Notes: generated by a model not told the origin, from the letters alone. A stretch of 64,000 nt of DNA from Aliiruegeria lutimaris (GCF_900099935.1 NZ_FNEK01000003.1:117929-181928); one strand, 5' to 3'. Shown: positions 8,645-18,043, numbered from the stretch's first letter. Program-made: numbers and translations.

Positions 8645-9736
8645 ATGCAGCATACCATCCAGAATATTGCGGATACATTGGGCGCCAAGGCGGTTGGGGA
8701 TGCGTCCCTGACCATATCACGCGTTTCCGAACCGGCAAGCGCGGCGCGGGATGCGCTGGCCATCGCGATGGCGCCGGCCTACGCGGAAGGCCTCAAGGAG
8801 GGTGAGGCGCGCGCGGCGATCCTCTGGGACGGGGCGGATTGGGAGGCGATGGGGCTGGAAGCCGCCGTGCTGGTGTCGCGCCCGCGCTACGCGCTTTCGG
8901 GGCTGACGAAACTGCTCGATGTCGGGCCGGAAATCGCGCCGGGCATTCATGAAACGGCGATTGCCGACCCGAGCGCCAAGATCGGCGATGGGGCGGCGAT
9001 CGGTCCTTTCGTGGTTATCGGGCGCGATGTCGTCATCGGTGTCGGCGCCCGGATTGGTGCGCATGTGTCTATCGGGGCCGATTGCCGGATTGGCAAGGAC
9101 GCGCTGATACATGCCGGGGCGCGGATCGGGCGCAACGTGCGCATCGGGGATCGATTTACCTGCCAGTCCGGCGCGGCCATTGGCGGGGACGGCTTCTCCT
9201 TTGTTACGCCGCAGGCCTCCGGCATGGAGCAAGCGCGCGGCGCGATGAGCGACGAGGTGGAGAATACGGGGCATCAATGGGTAAAGATCCACTCGCTCGG
9301 CGGTGTCGAGATCGGCGACGATGTCGAGGTCGGTGCCAATTCGACCATCGATGCCGGAACCATCCGTGCGACACGGATCGGCAACGGAACCAAGATCGAT
9401 AACCTGGTCATGATTGCCCATAACGTGGTTGCGGGCGAGAACTGCCTGTTCTGCGGCCTGGCTGGCGTGGCCGGTTCCACGAATATCGGGGATCGGGTGG
9501 TCATGGCGGGGCAATCCGGTGCCGTGGACAATATCACCATCGGCTCGGACGTGGTGATTTCGGCCGCCACCAAGGTGCTGTCCAACGTCCCCTCGGGCCG
9601 GGTTATGATGGGCTATCCGGCGACCAAGATCTCGAGCCAGGTCGAAAGCTACAAGGCCTTGCGGCGCCTGCCAAAGCTGGTGCGCGACGTCGCGGAGTTG
9701 CGAAAGGTTCTTTCCAAGGGGAACGGCAAGGACTAA
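8645..9736 (+). CDS. lpxD: UDP-3-O-acylglucosamine N-acyltransferase LpxD
   Basis: 363 residues. An N-terminal uridine-binding domain (about residues 1-100, with YALSGLTKLLD) is followed by a left-handed beta-helix made of hexapeptide repeats (IGDGAAIGPFVVIGRDVVIG and following) up to about residue 320. The catalytic histidine region is NLVMIAHNVVAGENC. It adds the N-linked 3-hydroxyacyl chains of lipid A from an acyl carrier protein. The next gene encodes such a carrier protein. Start ATG follows an AAAGG/GAGGG-rich stretch. Confidence 0.96.
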   Translation: MQHTIQNIADTLGAKAVGDASLTISRVSEPASAARDALAIAMAPAYAEGLKEGEARAAILWDGADWEAMGLEAAVLVSRPRYALSGLTKLLDVGPEIAPGIHETAIADPSAKIGDGAAIGPFVVIGRDVVIGVGARIGAHVSIGADCRIGKDALIHAGARIGRNVRIGDRFTCQSGAAIGGDGFSFVTPQASGMEQARGAMSDEVENTGHQWVKIHSLGGVEIGDDVEVGANSTIDAGTIRATRIGNGTKIDNLVMIAHNVVAGENCLFCGLAGVAGSTNIGDRVVMAGQSGAVDNITIGSDVVISAATKVLSNVPSGRVMMGYPATKISSQVESYKALRRLPKLVRDVAELRKVLSKGNGKD

Positions 9737-9770
9737 ATGTCCGGCACATGAGGAGCAGGGGAGCCGGAAC

Positions 9771-10040
9771 ATGGCCGAAAGCGTCAAGGATCAGGTGATT
9801 GCGATCATCGCGGAACAGGCGGTATTGGAGCCGGGCGACGTGAAGATGGACTCCACCCTGGAGGATCTCGGCATCGACAGCCTGGGCCTGGTCGAGAGCA
9901 TCTTCTCCATCGAGGAGGCTTTTGATATCTCGGTTCCCTTCAACGCCAATGAACCCGAGCAGAGCGATTTCGATATTTCCTCGGTCGCGGCCATCATCGG
10001 CGCCGTCGAGGGCCTCGTTGCAGAGCAATCCGGATCGTGA
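9771..10040 (+). CDS. Acyl carrier protein, specialised (not the housekeeping AcpP)
   Basis: 89 residues with the phosphopantetheine site DLGIDSLGLVE, Ser37. It is longer than AcpP and has an extended C-terminus. It lies between lpxD and a ketoacyl synthase gene that overlaps it by four bases, away from the usual fabD-fabG-acpP-fabF cluster. In rhizobia the similar AcpXL carries the very long acyl chain of lipid A, so a role in providing an unusual acyl chain for lipid A is plausible but unproven. An AGGAGCAGGGGAG sequence lies ahead of the ATG. Confidence 0.9.
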   Translation: MAESVKDQVIAIIAEQAVLEPGDVKMDSTLEDLGIDSLGLVESIFSIEEAFDISVPFNANEPEQSDFDISSVAAIIGAVEGLVAEQSGS

Positions 10041-11245
10041 AGCGCGTTGTCATTACCGGGCAGGGTACGATCAACGCCCTTGGAACCAACGTTCCCCAGA
10101 CGTTGGAAGCGATGCGCGAGGGAAAATGCGGCATCGGCCCGCTGGAAATCCGAGATGTCGACCGGCTTGCCATCCAGATCGGCGGGCAGGTCAAGGGCTA
10201 TGACCCTGACACCGAATTCAACCGTCAGCAGATCGCTCTGTACGATCGATTCACCCAGTTCACGCTGCTCGCGGCCCGTGAAGCGATTGCCCAGTCCGGC
10301 CTGAGCTTCATGGGCGATCTGGCCGCGCGCTCCGGCGTCGTGCTTGGCAATTCCGGCGGCGGCATGAACACCCTCGACGACAATTACCGCACCGTCTACG
10401 AGGAAGGGAAGAACCGTGTGCACCCTTTCGTCGTGCCCAAGCTGATGAACAACGCGGCGGCCTCCCATGTCTCGATGGAGTTCAACCTCAAGGGGCCGAC
10501 TTTTACCGTCGCCACAGCCTGTGCCAGCTCCAACCACGCGATGGGCCAGGCCTTCAACCTGATCCGTTGCGGCATGGCGGAGGTCATGATTACCGGTGGC
10601 TCGGAAGCGATGCTCTGTTTCGGCGGGGTGAAGGCCTGGGAAGGGCTGCGGGTGATGTCCAAGGATGCCTGCCGCCCGTTTTCGGCCAATCGCAACGGCA
10701 TGGTGCAGGGCGAGGGCGCGGCGATCTTCGTCTTCGAGGAATACGAGCACGCCAAGGCCCGCGGCGCCGAGATCATTGCCGAGGTGATTGGCTTCGCCAT
10801 GACCTCCGATGCGGCCGATATCGTCATGCCCTCGAAGCAGAACGCGGCCCGGACGATGACGCTGGCCATGAAGGATGCCCGGATCAACCCGGAAAAAGTG
10901 GGCTATATCAACGCCCACGGCACCGGAACGGCGGCCAATGACAAGACGGAATGCGCGGCCGTGGCCGATGCGCTCGGCCATCATGCCAATGACCTTATGA
11001 TCTCTTCGACGAAATCGATGCACGGCCACCTGATTGGCGGTACCGGTGCGGTGGAACTTCTGGCCTGCACGATGGCGCTGAAGGACGGGATCGTCGCGCC
11101 CACGATCGGTTACGAGGAGCCCGACCCGGAATGCGCGCTGGATGTCGTTCCGAATGTCGCGCGAGAGGCCAAAATCGATGTCGTCCTGTCCAATGCTTTC
11201 GCCTTTGGCGGCTTGAACGCGGTTCTGGCTCTGCGCCGGGCCTGA
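10037..11245 (+). CDS. Beta-ketoacyl-ACP synthase, FabF-like
   Basis: 402 residues, thiolase fold. Active-site residues are Cys162 (in TVATACASSNHA), His294 (INAHGTGTAANDKTE) and His331 (KSMHGHLIGG), the Cys-His-His set of condensing enzymes. It elongates acyl chains on an acyl carrier protein. The ATG overlaps the end of the preceding carrier-protein gene, implying coupled translation and a dedicated partnership. It resembles FabF/NodE-type synthases; the position behind lpxD suggests chain supply for lipid A rather than general fatty acid synthesis. Confidence 0.93.
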   Translation: MKRVVITGQGTINALGTNVPQTLEAMREGKCGIGPLEIRDVDRLAIQIGGQVKGYDPDTEFNRQQIALYDRFTQFTLLAAREAIAQSGLSFMGDLAARSGVVLGNSGGGMNTLDDNYRTVYEEGKNRVHPFVVPKLMNNAAASHVSMEFNLKGPTFTVATACASSNHAMGQAFNLIRCGMAEVMITGGSEAMLCFGGVKAWEGLRVMSKDACRPFSANRNGMVQGEGAAIFVFEEYEHAKARGAEIIAEVIGFAMTSDAADIVMPSKQNAARTMTLAMKDARINPEKVGYINAHGTGTAANDKTECAAVADALGHHANDLMISSTKSMHGHLIGGTGAVELLACTMALKDGIVAPTIGYEEPDPECALDVVPNVAREAKIDVVLSNAFAFGGLNAVLALRRA

Positions 11246-11297
11246 GGTCGAGAGTCCGATCCGTGTCCGGGCCTGGCAAGAGAACGATCCTTCGGAT

Positions 11298-11420
11298 CAT
11301 GCCTCCGGTGGAGGTATTTTTCGGAATGATGAGTAGGGCAAACCTCCAGAACATCATCTTTCAATAAATATCCCGGGGGGGAGCGCTCGAAAGAGCGCGG
11401 GGGGGGGGCGGAGCCCCCAT
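11298..11420. repeat. Intergenic GC-hairpin repeat, copy 2 (composite, two tails facing)
   Basis: GCCTCCGGTGGAGGTATTTTTCGG on the left faces the inverse tail AATATCCCGGGGGGGAGCGC on the right, followed by GCTCGAAAGAGC and a G-run/C-run stem ending GGAGCCCCC. It lies between two convergent genes and would give a hairpin readable from either side. The sequence from 11285 (GAACGATCCTTCGGA) also recurs at the 41.8 kb copy. Confidence 0.76.
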
Positions 11421-11484
11421 TTTCGAAATTTGCAGTGATGCGCTTGCCTGCCAGCGAGGTCGCGCGTGTTTGAATGCCGATTGT

Positions 11485-11517
11485 TTAAACAGAAACGCCG
11501 CCATTGCAGGCGGCGTT
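11485..11517 (-). terminator. Rho-independent terminator of the IalB-like gene
   Basis: AACGCCGCC (11494-11502) pairs perfectly with GGCGGCGTT (11509-11517). On the minus strand the stem is followed by TCTGTTTAAAC. It lies 33 bases beyond the stop codon of the minus-strand gene. Confidence 0.82.
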
Positions 11518-11550
11518 GTCCTTGCTTGGTCTGCCGGTGGCAGAGCCGGC

Positions 11551-12228
11551 TTAGTTGCCGCCCGCGCTTTGCGCTTTGCGGATGGCTTCCTCGCTGGCCT
11601 TGTTCAACTCCGCGAGCTTGTCATAGCCGGCGGTAAAACCGGTGAGCGACATTGTCAGGTTGACCCGCTGGTCGGGGGCGCGCAGCGGGATGATGCTTGC
11701 CTCGGCCTTTGCGCCGCGCTTGAAGGCCGTCACGGCGTCGGGGGCAAAGGGAACCTGGGCCACGCAGAATTGCGGCGTGCAGTAGTTGAACTGGTGCTGG
11801 CTCTTGCGTCCGCCATCGATCGACAGAGTCAGTTGCTCGGACAGCAGGGTTTCCAGCGGTGCATAGAACGTGGCAACGGCCGGAGCGGGGCTTGCGGCGG
11901 GCAATGTCATGACTTCGACGCGCACGGCGGGATTGCCCTGGTCGAGCAGGATCTGGACCATGCGGCAGGGATCGGCTTCCAGCGTTGTGCGCAGGCATTC
12001 GATCTGCCAGTCCCCGGCCACTTCCGCGACATAGGGTTGTCCGAGAGACTGATCGGTGGACTGTTCCGTTTCCGTGGCGGCCGGCGCACCCGCGGCATCG
12101 GCCGGTTGTGACGCCTCCGCTTCGGCGGCCGGTTCTTCCGATGCCGTATCCTGGGCGATAGCGGGCAGGGCGGCGAGGGCGGCGGCCAGGGCCACGGATG
12201 TCAGGCGGGAAGACGAAAGAAAGGTCAT
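11551..12228 (-). CDS. Invasion-associated locus B (IalB) family exported protein
   Basis: 225 residues from the ATG at 12228. A signal peptide (about residues 1-25, ending PAIAQ) precedes a low-complexity Ala/Glu/Pro-rich linker (about residues 27-62) and an IalB-type domain starting GDWQIECLRT. Two cysteine pairs (GDWQIEC/DPC and YC/FC near residues 155-160) probably form disulfides in the periplasm. IalB was named in Bartonella, but homologues are common in free-living Rhodobacterales and their role is unknown. Monocistronic, with its own terminator. Confidence 0.84.
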   Translation of the reverse strand: MTFLSSSRLTSVALAAALAALPAIAQDTASEEPAAEAEASQPADAAGAPAATETEQSTDQSLGQPYVAEVAGDWQIECLRTTLEADPCRMVQILLDQGNPAVRVEVMTLPAASPAPAVATFYAPLETLLSEQLTLSIDGGRKSQHQFNYCTPQFCVAQVPFAPDAVTAFKRGAKAEASIIPLRAPDQRVNLTMSLTGFTAGYDKLAELNKASEEAIRKAQSAGGN

Positions 12229-12371
12229 TTTCGCTATATCGCTTCTTTGCTCGAGTTTTCCTGTTTGCTGCGTGTAACACGGGCGCGCGGTCCTGTCAGC
12301 GGCCAATGGCGCGGCGTGAGCGCTTTGACGCGGCACTCTGGCTGAAGTTGGGAACAGACTGTCGGAAGACC

Positions 12372-12480
12372 AACAAAAAAGGGCCCGGCTGGACCCTTTC
12401 TGCGGGTGTTTCCCCGTGGTGATTTTTCACCGATTTAGTTCTCCCTGTCGGACGGGCCGACTTGACGACGCAGACGCTAT
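12372..12480 (-). ncRNA. Candidate small RNA (or structured leader) with its own terminator
   Basis: On the minus strand four hairpins follow each other: GTCGG/CCGAC, GGTGA/TCACC, CGGG/CCCG and the terminator stem AGGGTCC/GGGCCCT directly followed by TTTTTT. No protein-coding gene on the minus strand ends here, so the terminator needs another owner. A weak promoter candidate (TTGACG, 17 bases, TAGCGT) lies just upstream on the minus strand. Ends are approximate. It could instead be a regulatory leader of the IalB-like gene, whose start is 144 bases further on. I do not recognise the family. Confidence 0.55.
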
Positions 12481-12673
12481 TTGCATCGGAAACATCCGTC
12501 AACAGTCAAAATTGCATCTGCCAAGATTATGATCGAAATAAAAAACTTGTATGGAAACCGGTTTCGTTCCCGTATCCCGATGCGTCGACTTGCATGCCCC
12601 AGGGCCGTTCAAGCGCTGGTGGCGGCTGTACAAAGGTGTATCGTGGCGTGCAGATTCAGGCAGGAGGCAGGGT

Positions 12674-14218
12674 ATGAGTGAAGTTTTCGTTGGGGGTGGA
12701 GGCGAGGGATATGCCAGCCCGCAGGAATTGTTGTTGCGCTATGCGAACCGTCACGGCTTGATTGCCGGTGCGACGGGGACCGGCAAGACAGTGACGTTGC
12801 AGATCCTTGCCGAGAGCTTCTCCGCCGCCGGCGTGCCGGTTTTCCTGTCCGATGTGAAGGGCGATTTGAGCGGCATGGCCGCGTCCGGTTCGCCCGAGGG
12901 GGCGCTTCATGCGCCTTTCATGGAGCGCGCGGCGACAATCGGGCTGGATCTGCAATATGATGCCTTTCCGGTCACGTTCTGGGATCTCTTCGGCGAGCAG
13001 GGGCATCCGGTGCGCACGACGGTGGAAGAGATGGGGCCGCTCCTGCTGTCGCGGCTGCTGGAACTGTCGGAGGTGCAGGAGGGTATCCTGAATATCGCCT
13101 TCCGGGTGGCCGACGAGCAGGGGTTGCCGCTTCTGGACCTGTCGGATCTGCAGGCGCTGCTGGTCTGGGTCGGCGAGAACCGAAACGCGCTTTCGTTGCG
13201 CTACGGCAATGTCTCCACGGCCTCGGTGGGCGCGATCCAACGGCGGTTGCTGATGCTGGAAAATGAGGGAGGGGATCGGCTCTTCGGGGAACCGGCGCTC
13301 GCCCTGGAAGACCTGTTTTTGACCGACGAGGCCGGGCGCGGGCGGGTGAATATCCTGGCCTCCGACAAGCTGATGGCCGCGCCGCGCGTCTACGCGACCT
13401 TCCTTTTGTGGCTTCTCAGCGAATTGTTCGAGACCCTGCCGGAGGTGGGCGATCCGGAGAAGCCGAAGCTGGTCTTCTTCTTCGACGAGGCGCATCTGCT
13501 TTTCGAGGATGCCCCCAAGGCTCTGGTGGACAAGGTCGAGCAGGTGGCGCGCCTGATCCGCTCCAAGGGAGTGGGCGTCTATTTCGTGACGCAGAACCCG
13601 GCCGATGTGCCGGATGACATTCTGGGGCAACTTGGAAACCGGGTACAGCATGCGCTGCGCGCCTTCACCGCCAAGGACAGGCGGGCGCTGAAGCAGGCCG
13701 CTGAGACCTATCGCGACAACCCGCGCTTCTCGATCGAGGAGGCGATCCGCGAGGTCGGCACGGGGGAGGCAGTGACCTCCTTTTTGGTCAAGAAGGGGGC
13801 GCCGGGAATGGCGGAGCGTACGCTGATCCGGCCGCCATCCTCGCAACTGGGACCGCTCGATGACGCCTTGCGCGCGCAGGTCATGGCCACCTCGCCGGTC
13901 GTGGGGAAATACGACACGCTTCTCGACCGGGAGAGCGCGCGGGAGATGCTCGCGGAACGGGCCGCCAAGGCCGCGGAAGCGGCGGAGCGGATCGAGGAAG
14001 ACGAGGAGGAAGCTCCGGTGGCGGAACGCGAGTACCGCTCGGCGCGGCGCTATTCCGGGGCCCGTGTAGGACGATCGACCGCCAAGCCGGCGCGGAGTTC
14101 CTCGCGCTCGGATTCCGTGGGGGAGGCCTTCGCCAAGAGCTTCGCCCGCCAGATTGGCACCCAATCGGGAAAGGCCGTGGTGCGGGGCATTCTCGGTGGG
14201 TTGTTCAAGGGACGGTAA
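12674..14218 (+). CDS. HerA-like ATPase, DUF853 family (YjgR-like)
   Basis: 514 residues from the ATG at 12674 (CAGGAGGCAGGG upstream). The Walker A motif is GATGTGKT (residues 32-39) and Walker B is [12 protein letters not shown] near residue 270, with the sensor-like [29 protein letters not shown] region near residue 305. The C-terminal tail is charged and rich in Arg/Ser. The family belongs to the HerA/FtsK ATPases; its cellular job is not established. Monocistronic by position; it converges on the CorC-type gene. Confidence 0.9.
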   Translation: MSEVFVGGGGEGYASPQELLLRYANRHGLIAGATGTGKTVTLQILAESFSAAGVPVFLSDVKGDLSGMAASGSPEGALHAPFMERAATIGLDLQYDAFPVTFWDLFGEQGHPVRTTVEEMGPLLLSRLLELSEVQEGILNIAFRVADEQGLPLLDLSDLQALLVWVGENRNALSLRYGNVSTASVGAIQRRLLMLENEGGDRLFGEPALALEDLFLTDEAGRGRVNILASDKLMAAPRVYATFLLWLLSELFETLPEVGDPEKPKLVFFFDEAHLLFEDAPKALVDKVEQVARLIRSKGVGVYFVTQNPADVPDDILGQLGNRVQHALRAFTAKDRRALKQAAETYRDNPRFSIEEAIREVGTGEAVTSFLVKKGAPGMAERTLIRPPSSQLGPLDDALRAQVMATSPVVGKYDTLLDRESAREMLAERAAKAAEAAERIEEDEEEAPVAEREYRSARRYSGARVGRSTAKPARSSSRSDSVGEAFAKSFARQIGTQSGKAVVRGILGGLFKGR

Positions 14219-14350
14219 GGCCGAACGGAGGCGCTCCCTCCCCGGCGGCTGCGCATCAAGATGCTTGCTGCCGGTTGGGGGTGGCGCGCGCCTGCGGCCG
14301 AGGCCGCAGTCATCCTTGGCCCCTTGCAGAATCAACCAATGGAGCGCGCG

Positions 14351-15652
14351 TCAGAGCGGGCGGATCTTGAGCTGCGTCAGGCGGTTCTGTTCGCGGGTGA
14401 CCACTTCGAAGCGGAAGCCGTGGAAGGAGAAGACCTGTCCCTGCTCGGGGATTGTCTGTGCCTCGTGGATGACGAGGCCGGCAATGGTGTTAGCCTCTTC
14501 GTCGGGCAGCGTCCAGTCGGTCGCGCGGTTGAGGTCGCGGATCGTCATCGCGCCATCGATGAGATAATTCCCCGCCTCGTCGGGTAGAACGCTTTGCGCT
14601 TCTTCCTCGTCGAACTCGTCGGTGATCTCGCCCACGATTTCCTCGAGGATGTCCTCCAGCGTGATCAGCCCTTCAAGCGCACCGTATTCGTCCACGACGA
14701 GAGCAAAATGGGTGTGCCGGCGGAGGAACTCGCGCATCTGGTCGTCGAGCGTGGTGGTCTCGGGGACGAAATAGGGCTCCTTGGCGATGTCGAGCACCTG
14801 GAATTCGGCCAGCCCGCCCTCGACCGACTTCGCCTGCCGCAGCAGCCGGTCCATCTCGCGCAGCACGTCCTTGGCATGGACCACGCCGATGATGTTCTCG
14901 GGCTCCTCGCGGAAGACGGGCAGGCGGGTATAGGCGGAGGCAAGTACCTGGGTGACGATGGCCTCCGGCGCATCGGCCGAGTCGATCATTTCGATCTGGG
15001 AACGGTGGAGCATGATCTCGTCCACCATCCGGTCGCCGAGATCGAGGGCGCCGAGCAGGCGGTCGCGGTCTTCCTTTTCGACGATCCCTTCGGAATGGCC
15101 GATCTGCAGCGCGCCGACGATCTCCTCGCGCACGGACAGCATCGAGTCGGGATCGATCTTCATGCCGAACAGCCACAATACGAAACGGACGATCGCCCGG
15201 ATGACGGCAACAATCGGCGACAGGACGGTGATGAACGGCCCGATGATCGGTGCCGAGCGGGCGGCGGCCGTCTCGGGGTCGTTGATCGAATAGGTCTTGG
15301 GCAGAACCTCCGAAAAGATCAGCACCAGCAGCGTCATCACCAGCGTGGCCAGCGCAACGCCGCTATCGCCGAAGAGACTGGTGAAGAGCGCCGTGGCAAG
15401 CGAGGTGGCCAGGATGTTGACGAGGTTGTTGCCCAGCAGGATGCCGCCGATCAGGCGCTCGTTATCTTCCTTGAGGTCGAGTGCGGTGGAGGCGCCGCCC
15501 GAGCCCCTGTCCGCCATCGATCGAAGCTTGCCGCGCGAGGCGGCTGTCAGCGCCGTTTCGGAGCCGGAGAAGAATCCGGACAGCACCAGCAGGCAGAAAA
15601 TCCCGGCGGCGGTGATCCAGAATGTGGTGTCGGGGTTGGCAACGCTTTCCAT
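14351..15652 (-). CDS. CNNM/CorC-type transporter-associated protein (DUF21-CBS-CorC_HlyC)
   Basis: 433 residues. The N-terminal DUF21 membrane domain (about residues 1-190) has four hydrophobic segments, including SGFFSGSETALTAASRGKL near residue 24. A tandem CBS pair (about residues 205-335) and a C-terminal CorC_HlyC domain (about residues 350-433, from YLIDGAMTIRDLN) follow. Proteins of this build act in magnesium/cobalt export or tolerance. The ATG at 15652 is used; a TTG directly before it is in frame. It converges on the ATPase gene with a 132-base gap that holds a short GC hairpin near 14292-14309 but no gene. Confidence 0.92.
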   Translation of the reverse strand: MESVANPDTTFWITAAGIFCLLVLSGFFSGSETALTAASRGKLRSMADRGSGGASTALDLKEDNERLIGGILLGNNLVNILATSLATALFTSLFGDSGVALATLVMTLLVLIFSEVLPKTYSINDPETAAARSAPIIGPFITVLSPIVAVIRAIVRFVLWLFGMKIDPDSMLSVREEIVGALQIGHSEGIVEKEDRDRLLGALDLGDRMVDEIMLHRSQIEMIDSADAPEAIVTQVLASAYTRLPVFREEPENIIGVVHAKDVLREMDRLLRQAKSVEGGLAEFQVLDIAKEPYFVPETTTLDDQMREFLRRHTHFALVVDEYGALEGLITLEDILEEIVGEITDEFDEEEAQSVLPDEAGNYLIDGAMTIRDLNRATDWTLPDEEANTIAGLVIHEAQTIPEQGQVFSFHGFRFEVVTREQNRLTQLKIRPL

Positions 15653-15751
15653 CAAGAGCTCTTTGTTTTTCTTTGCTCTGTTATGGGGATGGATGCGCGC
15701 CGCCGCAAGATTGGCAGTTCACATTGATACGGGGATCGATGCGGGGGCGGA

Positions 15752-16231
15752 TCAACCCTCGAAGGCCAGTTCCAGGCCGCCGGCATGCACGATCTCGTTC
15801 TCATCGAACGCGAGCCGGACGAGTTTGACCGGACCGTCCGGCTGGTACCAGCAGATCCGCTCGTGATCGACGAGATCACGCAGGGCGAAGAGACCGTCGC
15901 GGATCTCGCCTGTCAGCAGCGAGCCTTCGAAACGGCGCAGCAGGATCTTCTGATCGGGCGGCAGCAGCACGAAATCCTCGGGCCGGGCGCGGCCGAGCGC
16001 ATTGGGGGCGATGCGGATCATCTTGCCGGTGAACGTGTCGAACTCCACGTCGCGCACGACTGCCGGGCCCCGGCCGCGCCGGATGACCTTGTCGCCGGGG
16101 GAGAGCAGGAACGCGGGAATCGGGCCCTGTTCGGTGTAGAGCGAGAGCGAACTGGTCAGGCCGGTTTCCTGCCGCTGCACCGGTTGCGACGGCTGGCGCC
16201 GGAGGGCGCTGCCGAGAAAGGATATGTTCAT
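15752..16231 (-). CDS. Hint-domain (Hedgehog/intein) protein, stand-alone
   Basis: 159 residues from the ATG at 16231. The pattern SPGDKVIRRGRGPAVVRDVEF near residue 50, then VLLPPDQKILL and a final LAFDENEIVHAGGLELAFE match the Hint_2 group common in Rhodobacteraceae. The usual first-position Cys of a self-splicing Hint domain is not visible: the corresponding strand reads SSLSLYTEQG. Autoprocessing is therefore doubtful. There is no signal peptide. Its role is unknown. A tRNA gene and two DnaA-box-like sites lie upstream. Confidence 0.75.
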   Translation of the reverse strand: MNISFLGSALRRQPSQPVQRQETGLTSSLSLYTEQGPIPAFLLSPGDKVIRRGRGPAVVRDVEFDTFTGKMIRIAPNALGRARPEDFVLLPPDQKILLRRFEGSLLTGEIRDGLFALRDLVDHERICWYQPDGPVKLVRLAFDENEIVHAGGLELAFEG

Positions 16232-16298
16232 ATGGCTGCTCGTGCCTTTTTTATCTTTATCGGCAGATGTTAGCCGGAAGGGTGCAATCTTCCGAGAA

Positions 16299-16319
16299 AT
16301 ATCCACAGAATTTTCCACA
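16299..16319 (+). promoter_or_regulatory. Two DnaA-box-like nonamers in tandem
   Basis: ATATCCACA (16299-16307) and TTTTCCACA (16311-16319) each differ by one base from the DnaA box TTATCCACA, with the same orientation and a 12-base step. They lie between the Hint-domain gene and tRNA-Leu. Two imperfect boxes do not make an origin; they could act as a DnaA regulatory site or be chance. Confidence 0.4.
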
Positions 16320-16451
16320 GAAGGCGCGAAGCGTTGCAAATCTGTGGTTTTTACTCTCGCATCCGGCATTCAGCCTTGCTAGAAGGGCGCGAATTTGGAT
16401 CGGGCGGCTGCGGCGCTGTGAAATGGGCCCCGCAGTCGTTTCGGTTTCAAA

Positions 16452-16536
16452 GCGGATGTGGCGGAACTGGTAGACGCACCAGATTTAGGTTCTGGCGCCG
16501 CGAGGCGTGGGGGTTCGAGTCCCTTCATCCGCACCA
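16452..16536 (+). tRNA. tRNA-Leu (UAG anticodon)
   Basis: The acceptor GCGGATG pairs with CATCCGC and the gene ends with an encoded CCA. The anticodon stem CCAGA/TCTGG encloses a loop TTTAGGT, giving anticodon UAG. The long variable arm (CGCC/GGCG) is that of a class II tRNA, as expected for leucine, and the T arm shows GGTTCGAGTCC. Length with CCA is 85 bases. Confidence 0.97.
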
Positions 16537-16649
16537 ATGACGTTTCGAGAGGAACGTCCGCATTGCTGAAGCAGCAGGGCCGGTAGCCTTCCGGATCTGG
16601 GCTTGTTGCGCCGCGGGTGTTTCGCATGTGAGGAAGGAAGAGAAGAGCC

Positions 16650-17987
16650 ATGCAGGTCACCGAGACCCTGAACGAAGGCCTGAAGCGCGGGTACCAGATC
16701 ACCATCACCGCCGATGAACTGGACGCCAAGGTCAAAGAAAAACTGACCGAGGCGCAGCCCGAGATCGAGATGAAGGGCTTCCGCAAGGGCAAGGTGCCGA
16801 TGGCGCTGCTCAAGAAGCAGTTCGGCACGCGCCTGCTGGGCGAGGTCATGCAGGAAAGCGTCGATGGCGCGATGTCCGAGCACCTCGAGGCCACCGGCGA
16901 TCGTCCGGCGCTGCAGCCCGAGATCAAGATGGAAGGCGAGAACTGGAAAGAAGGCGACGATGTCGTCGTTTCCATGAGCTACGAGAAACTGCCGGAAATC
17001 GAGCAGCCCGATCTCAAGGAAATCGCCCTCGAAAAGATGGTCGTGAGCGCCGATGAGGCTTCCGTCGAGGAAGCGCTGAACGGTCTGGCCGAGCAGGCCA
17101 AGAGCTTCAAGGCACGCCGCAAGGGCTCCAAGGCCAAGGAAGGCGACCAGGTCGTAATGGATTTCGTCGGCAAGGTCGACGGCGAGCCTTTCGACGGCGG
17201 TTCGGCGGAAGACTTCCCGCTGGAGCTCGGCTCGGGCCAGTTTATCCCCGGCTTCGAAGAGCAGCTGGTCGGCGTGAAGGTCAACGAGGAAGAGCCGGTC
17301 GCCGTGACCGTCACCTTCCCCGAGGAATACCAGGCCGAGCATCTCGCCGGCAAGGAAGCCGTCTTCGAATGCACGATCAAGGAAATCAAGGCACCGGCCG
17401 CGGCCGAGCTGGATGACGATCTGGCCAAGCAGTTCGGCTCCGAGAGCCTCGATGCGCTCAAGGCGCAGATCAAGGAGCGGCTCGAAGCCGAATATGCCGG
17501 CGCTGCCCGTGCCGTCATGAAGCGTGCGCTGCTCGACAAGCTGGACGACCTGGTGTCCTTCGACTTGCCGCCGACCCTGGTGGAAGCCGAGGCCAGCCAG
17601 ATTGCGCACCAGCTCTGGCACGAGGAAAACCCCGATGTGCACGATCACAACCACGATCCGATCGAGCCGACCGAGGAGCATAACAAGCTGGCCGTGCGTC
17701 GTGTGAAGCTGGGCCTTCTGCTGGCCGAGCTGGGCCAGAAGAACGAGATCCAGGTCTCCGATGCCGAGATGACTCAGGCGATTCTGAATCAGGCGCGCCA
17801 GTACCCGGGCAAGGAGCGCGAGTTCTTTGAATTCGTGCAGCAGAACCAGCAGGTGCAACAACAGCTCCGTGCGCCCCTGTTCGAGGACAAGGTCATCGAC
17901 TACGTCTTCGAACTGGCCACGATCACCGAGGTTGCCACCGACAAGGACAAGCTGAAGGAAGCCGTTGAGGCGCTCGACGAGGAGTGA
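16650..17987 (+). CDS. tig: Trigger factor, ribosome-associated chaperone and prolyl isomerase
   Basis: 445 residues. Domain order is the N-terminal ribosome-binding domain (about residues 1-115, with the [17 protein letters not shown] signature near residue 44), an FKBP-type isomerase domain (about residues 155-245, [20 protein letters not shown]) and a helical C-terminal chaperone domain. It binds nascent chains near ribosomal protein L23. GGAAGGAAGAG precedes the start. It stands alone with a good terminator behind it. Confidence 0.97.
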   Translation: MQVTETLNEGLKRGYQITITADELDAKVKEKLTEAQPEIEMKGFRKGKVPMALLKKQFGTRLLGEVMQESVDGAMSEHLEATGDRPALQPEIKMEGENWKEGDDVVVSMSYEKLPEIEQPDLKEIALEKMVVSADEASVEEALNGLAEQAKSFKARRKGSKAKEGDQVVMDFVGKVDGEPFDGGSAEDFPLELGSGQFIPGFEEQLVGVKVNEEEPVAVTVTFPEEYQAEHLAGKEAVFECTIKEIKAPAAAELDDDLAKQFGSESLDALKAQIKERLEAEYAGAARAVMKRALLDKLDDLVSFDLPPTLVEAEASQIAHQLWHEENPDVHDHNHDPIEPTEEHNKLAVRRVKLGLLLAELGQKNEIQVSDAEMTQAILNQARQYPGKEREFFEFVQQNQQVQQQLRAPLFEDKVIDYVFELATITEVATDKDKLKEAVEALDEE

Positions 17988-18011
17988 TCCTTCGCTGACC
18001 GGACGTAAGAA

Positions 18012-18043
18012 AGGCCGCTCCTTCCGGGGCGGCCTATTTGTTT
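18012..18043 (+). terminator. Rho-independent terminator of tig
   Basis: AGGCCGCTCC (18012-18021) pairs with GGGGCGGCCT (18026-18035, one T-G pair) around a TTCC loop, followed by ATTTGTTT. Confidence 0.88.

Noticed and set aside
6478..8763. A 761-codon minus-strand frame
   Set aside because: It is antisense to the L,D-transpeptidase, whose signal peptide and SHGCVRV motif are certain. High GC keeps long antisense frames open.
16261..16330. A replication origin at the tandem DnaA-like boxes
   Set aside because: Only two imperfect boxes, no AT-rich unwinding region, and no dnaA, dnaN or parA/B genes nearby.
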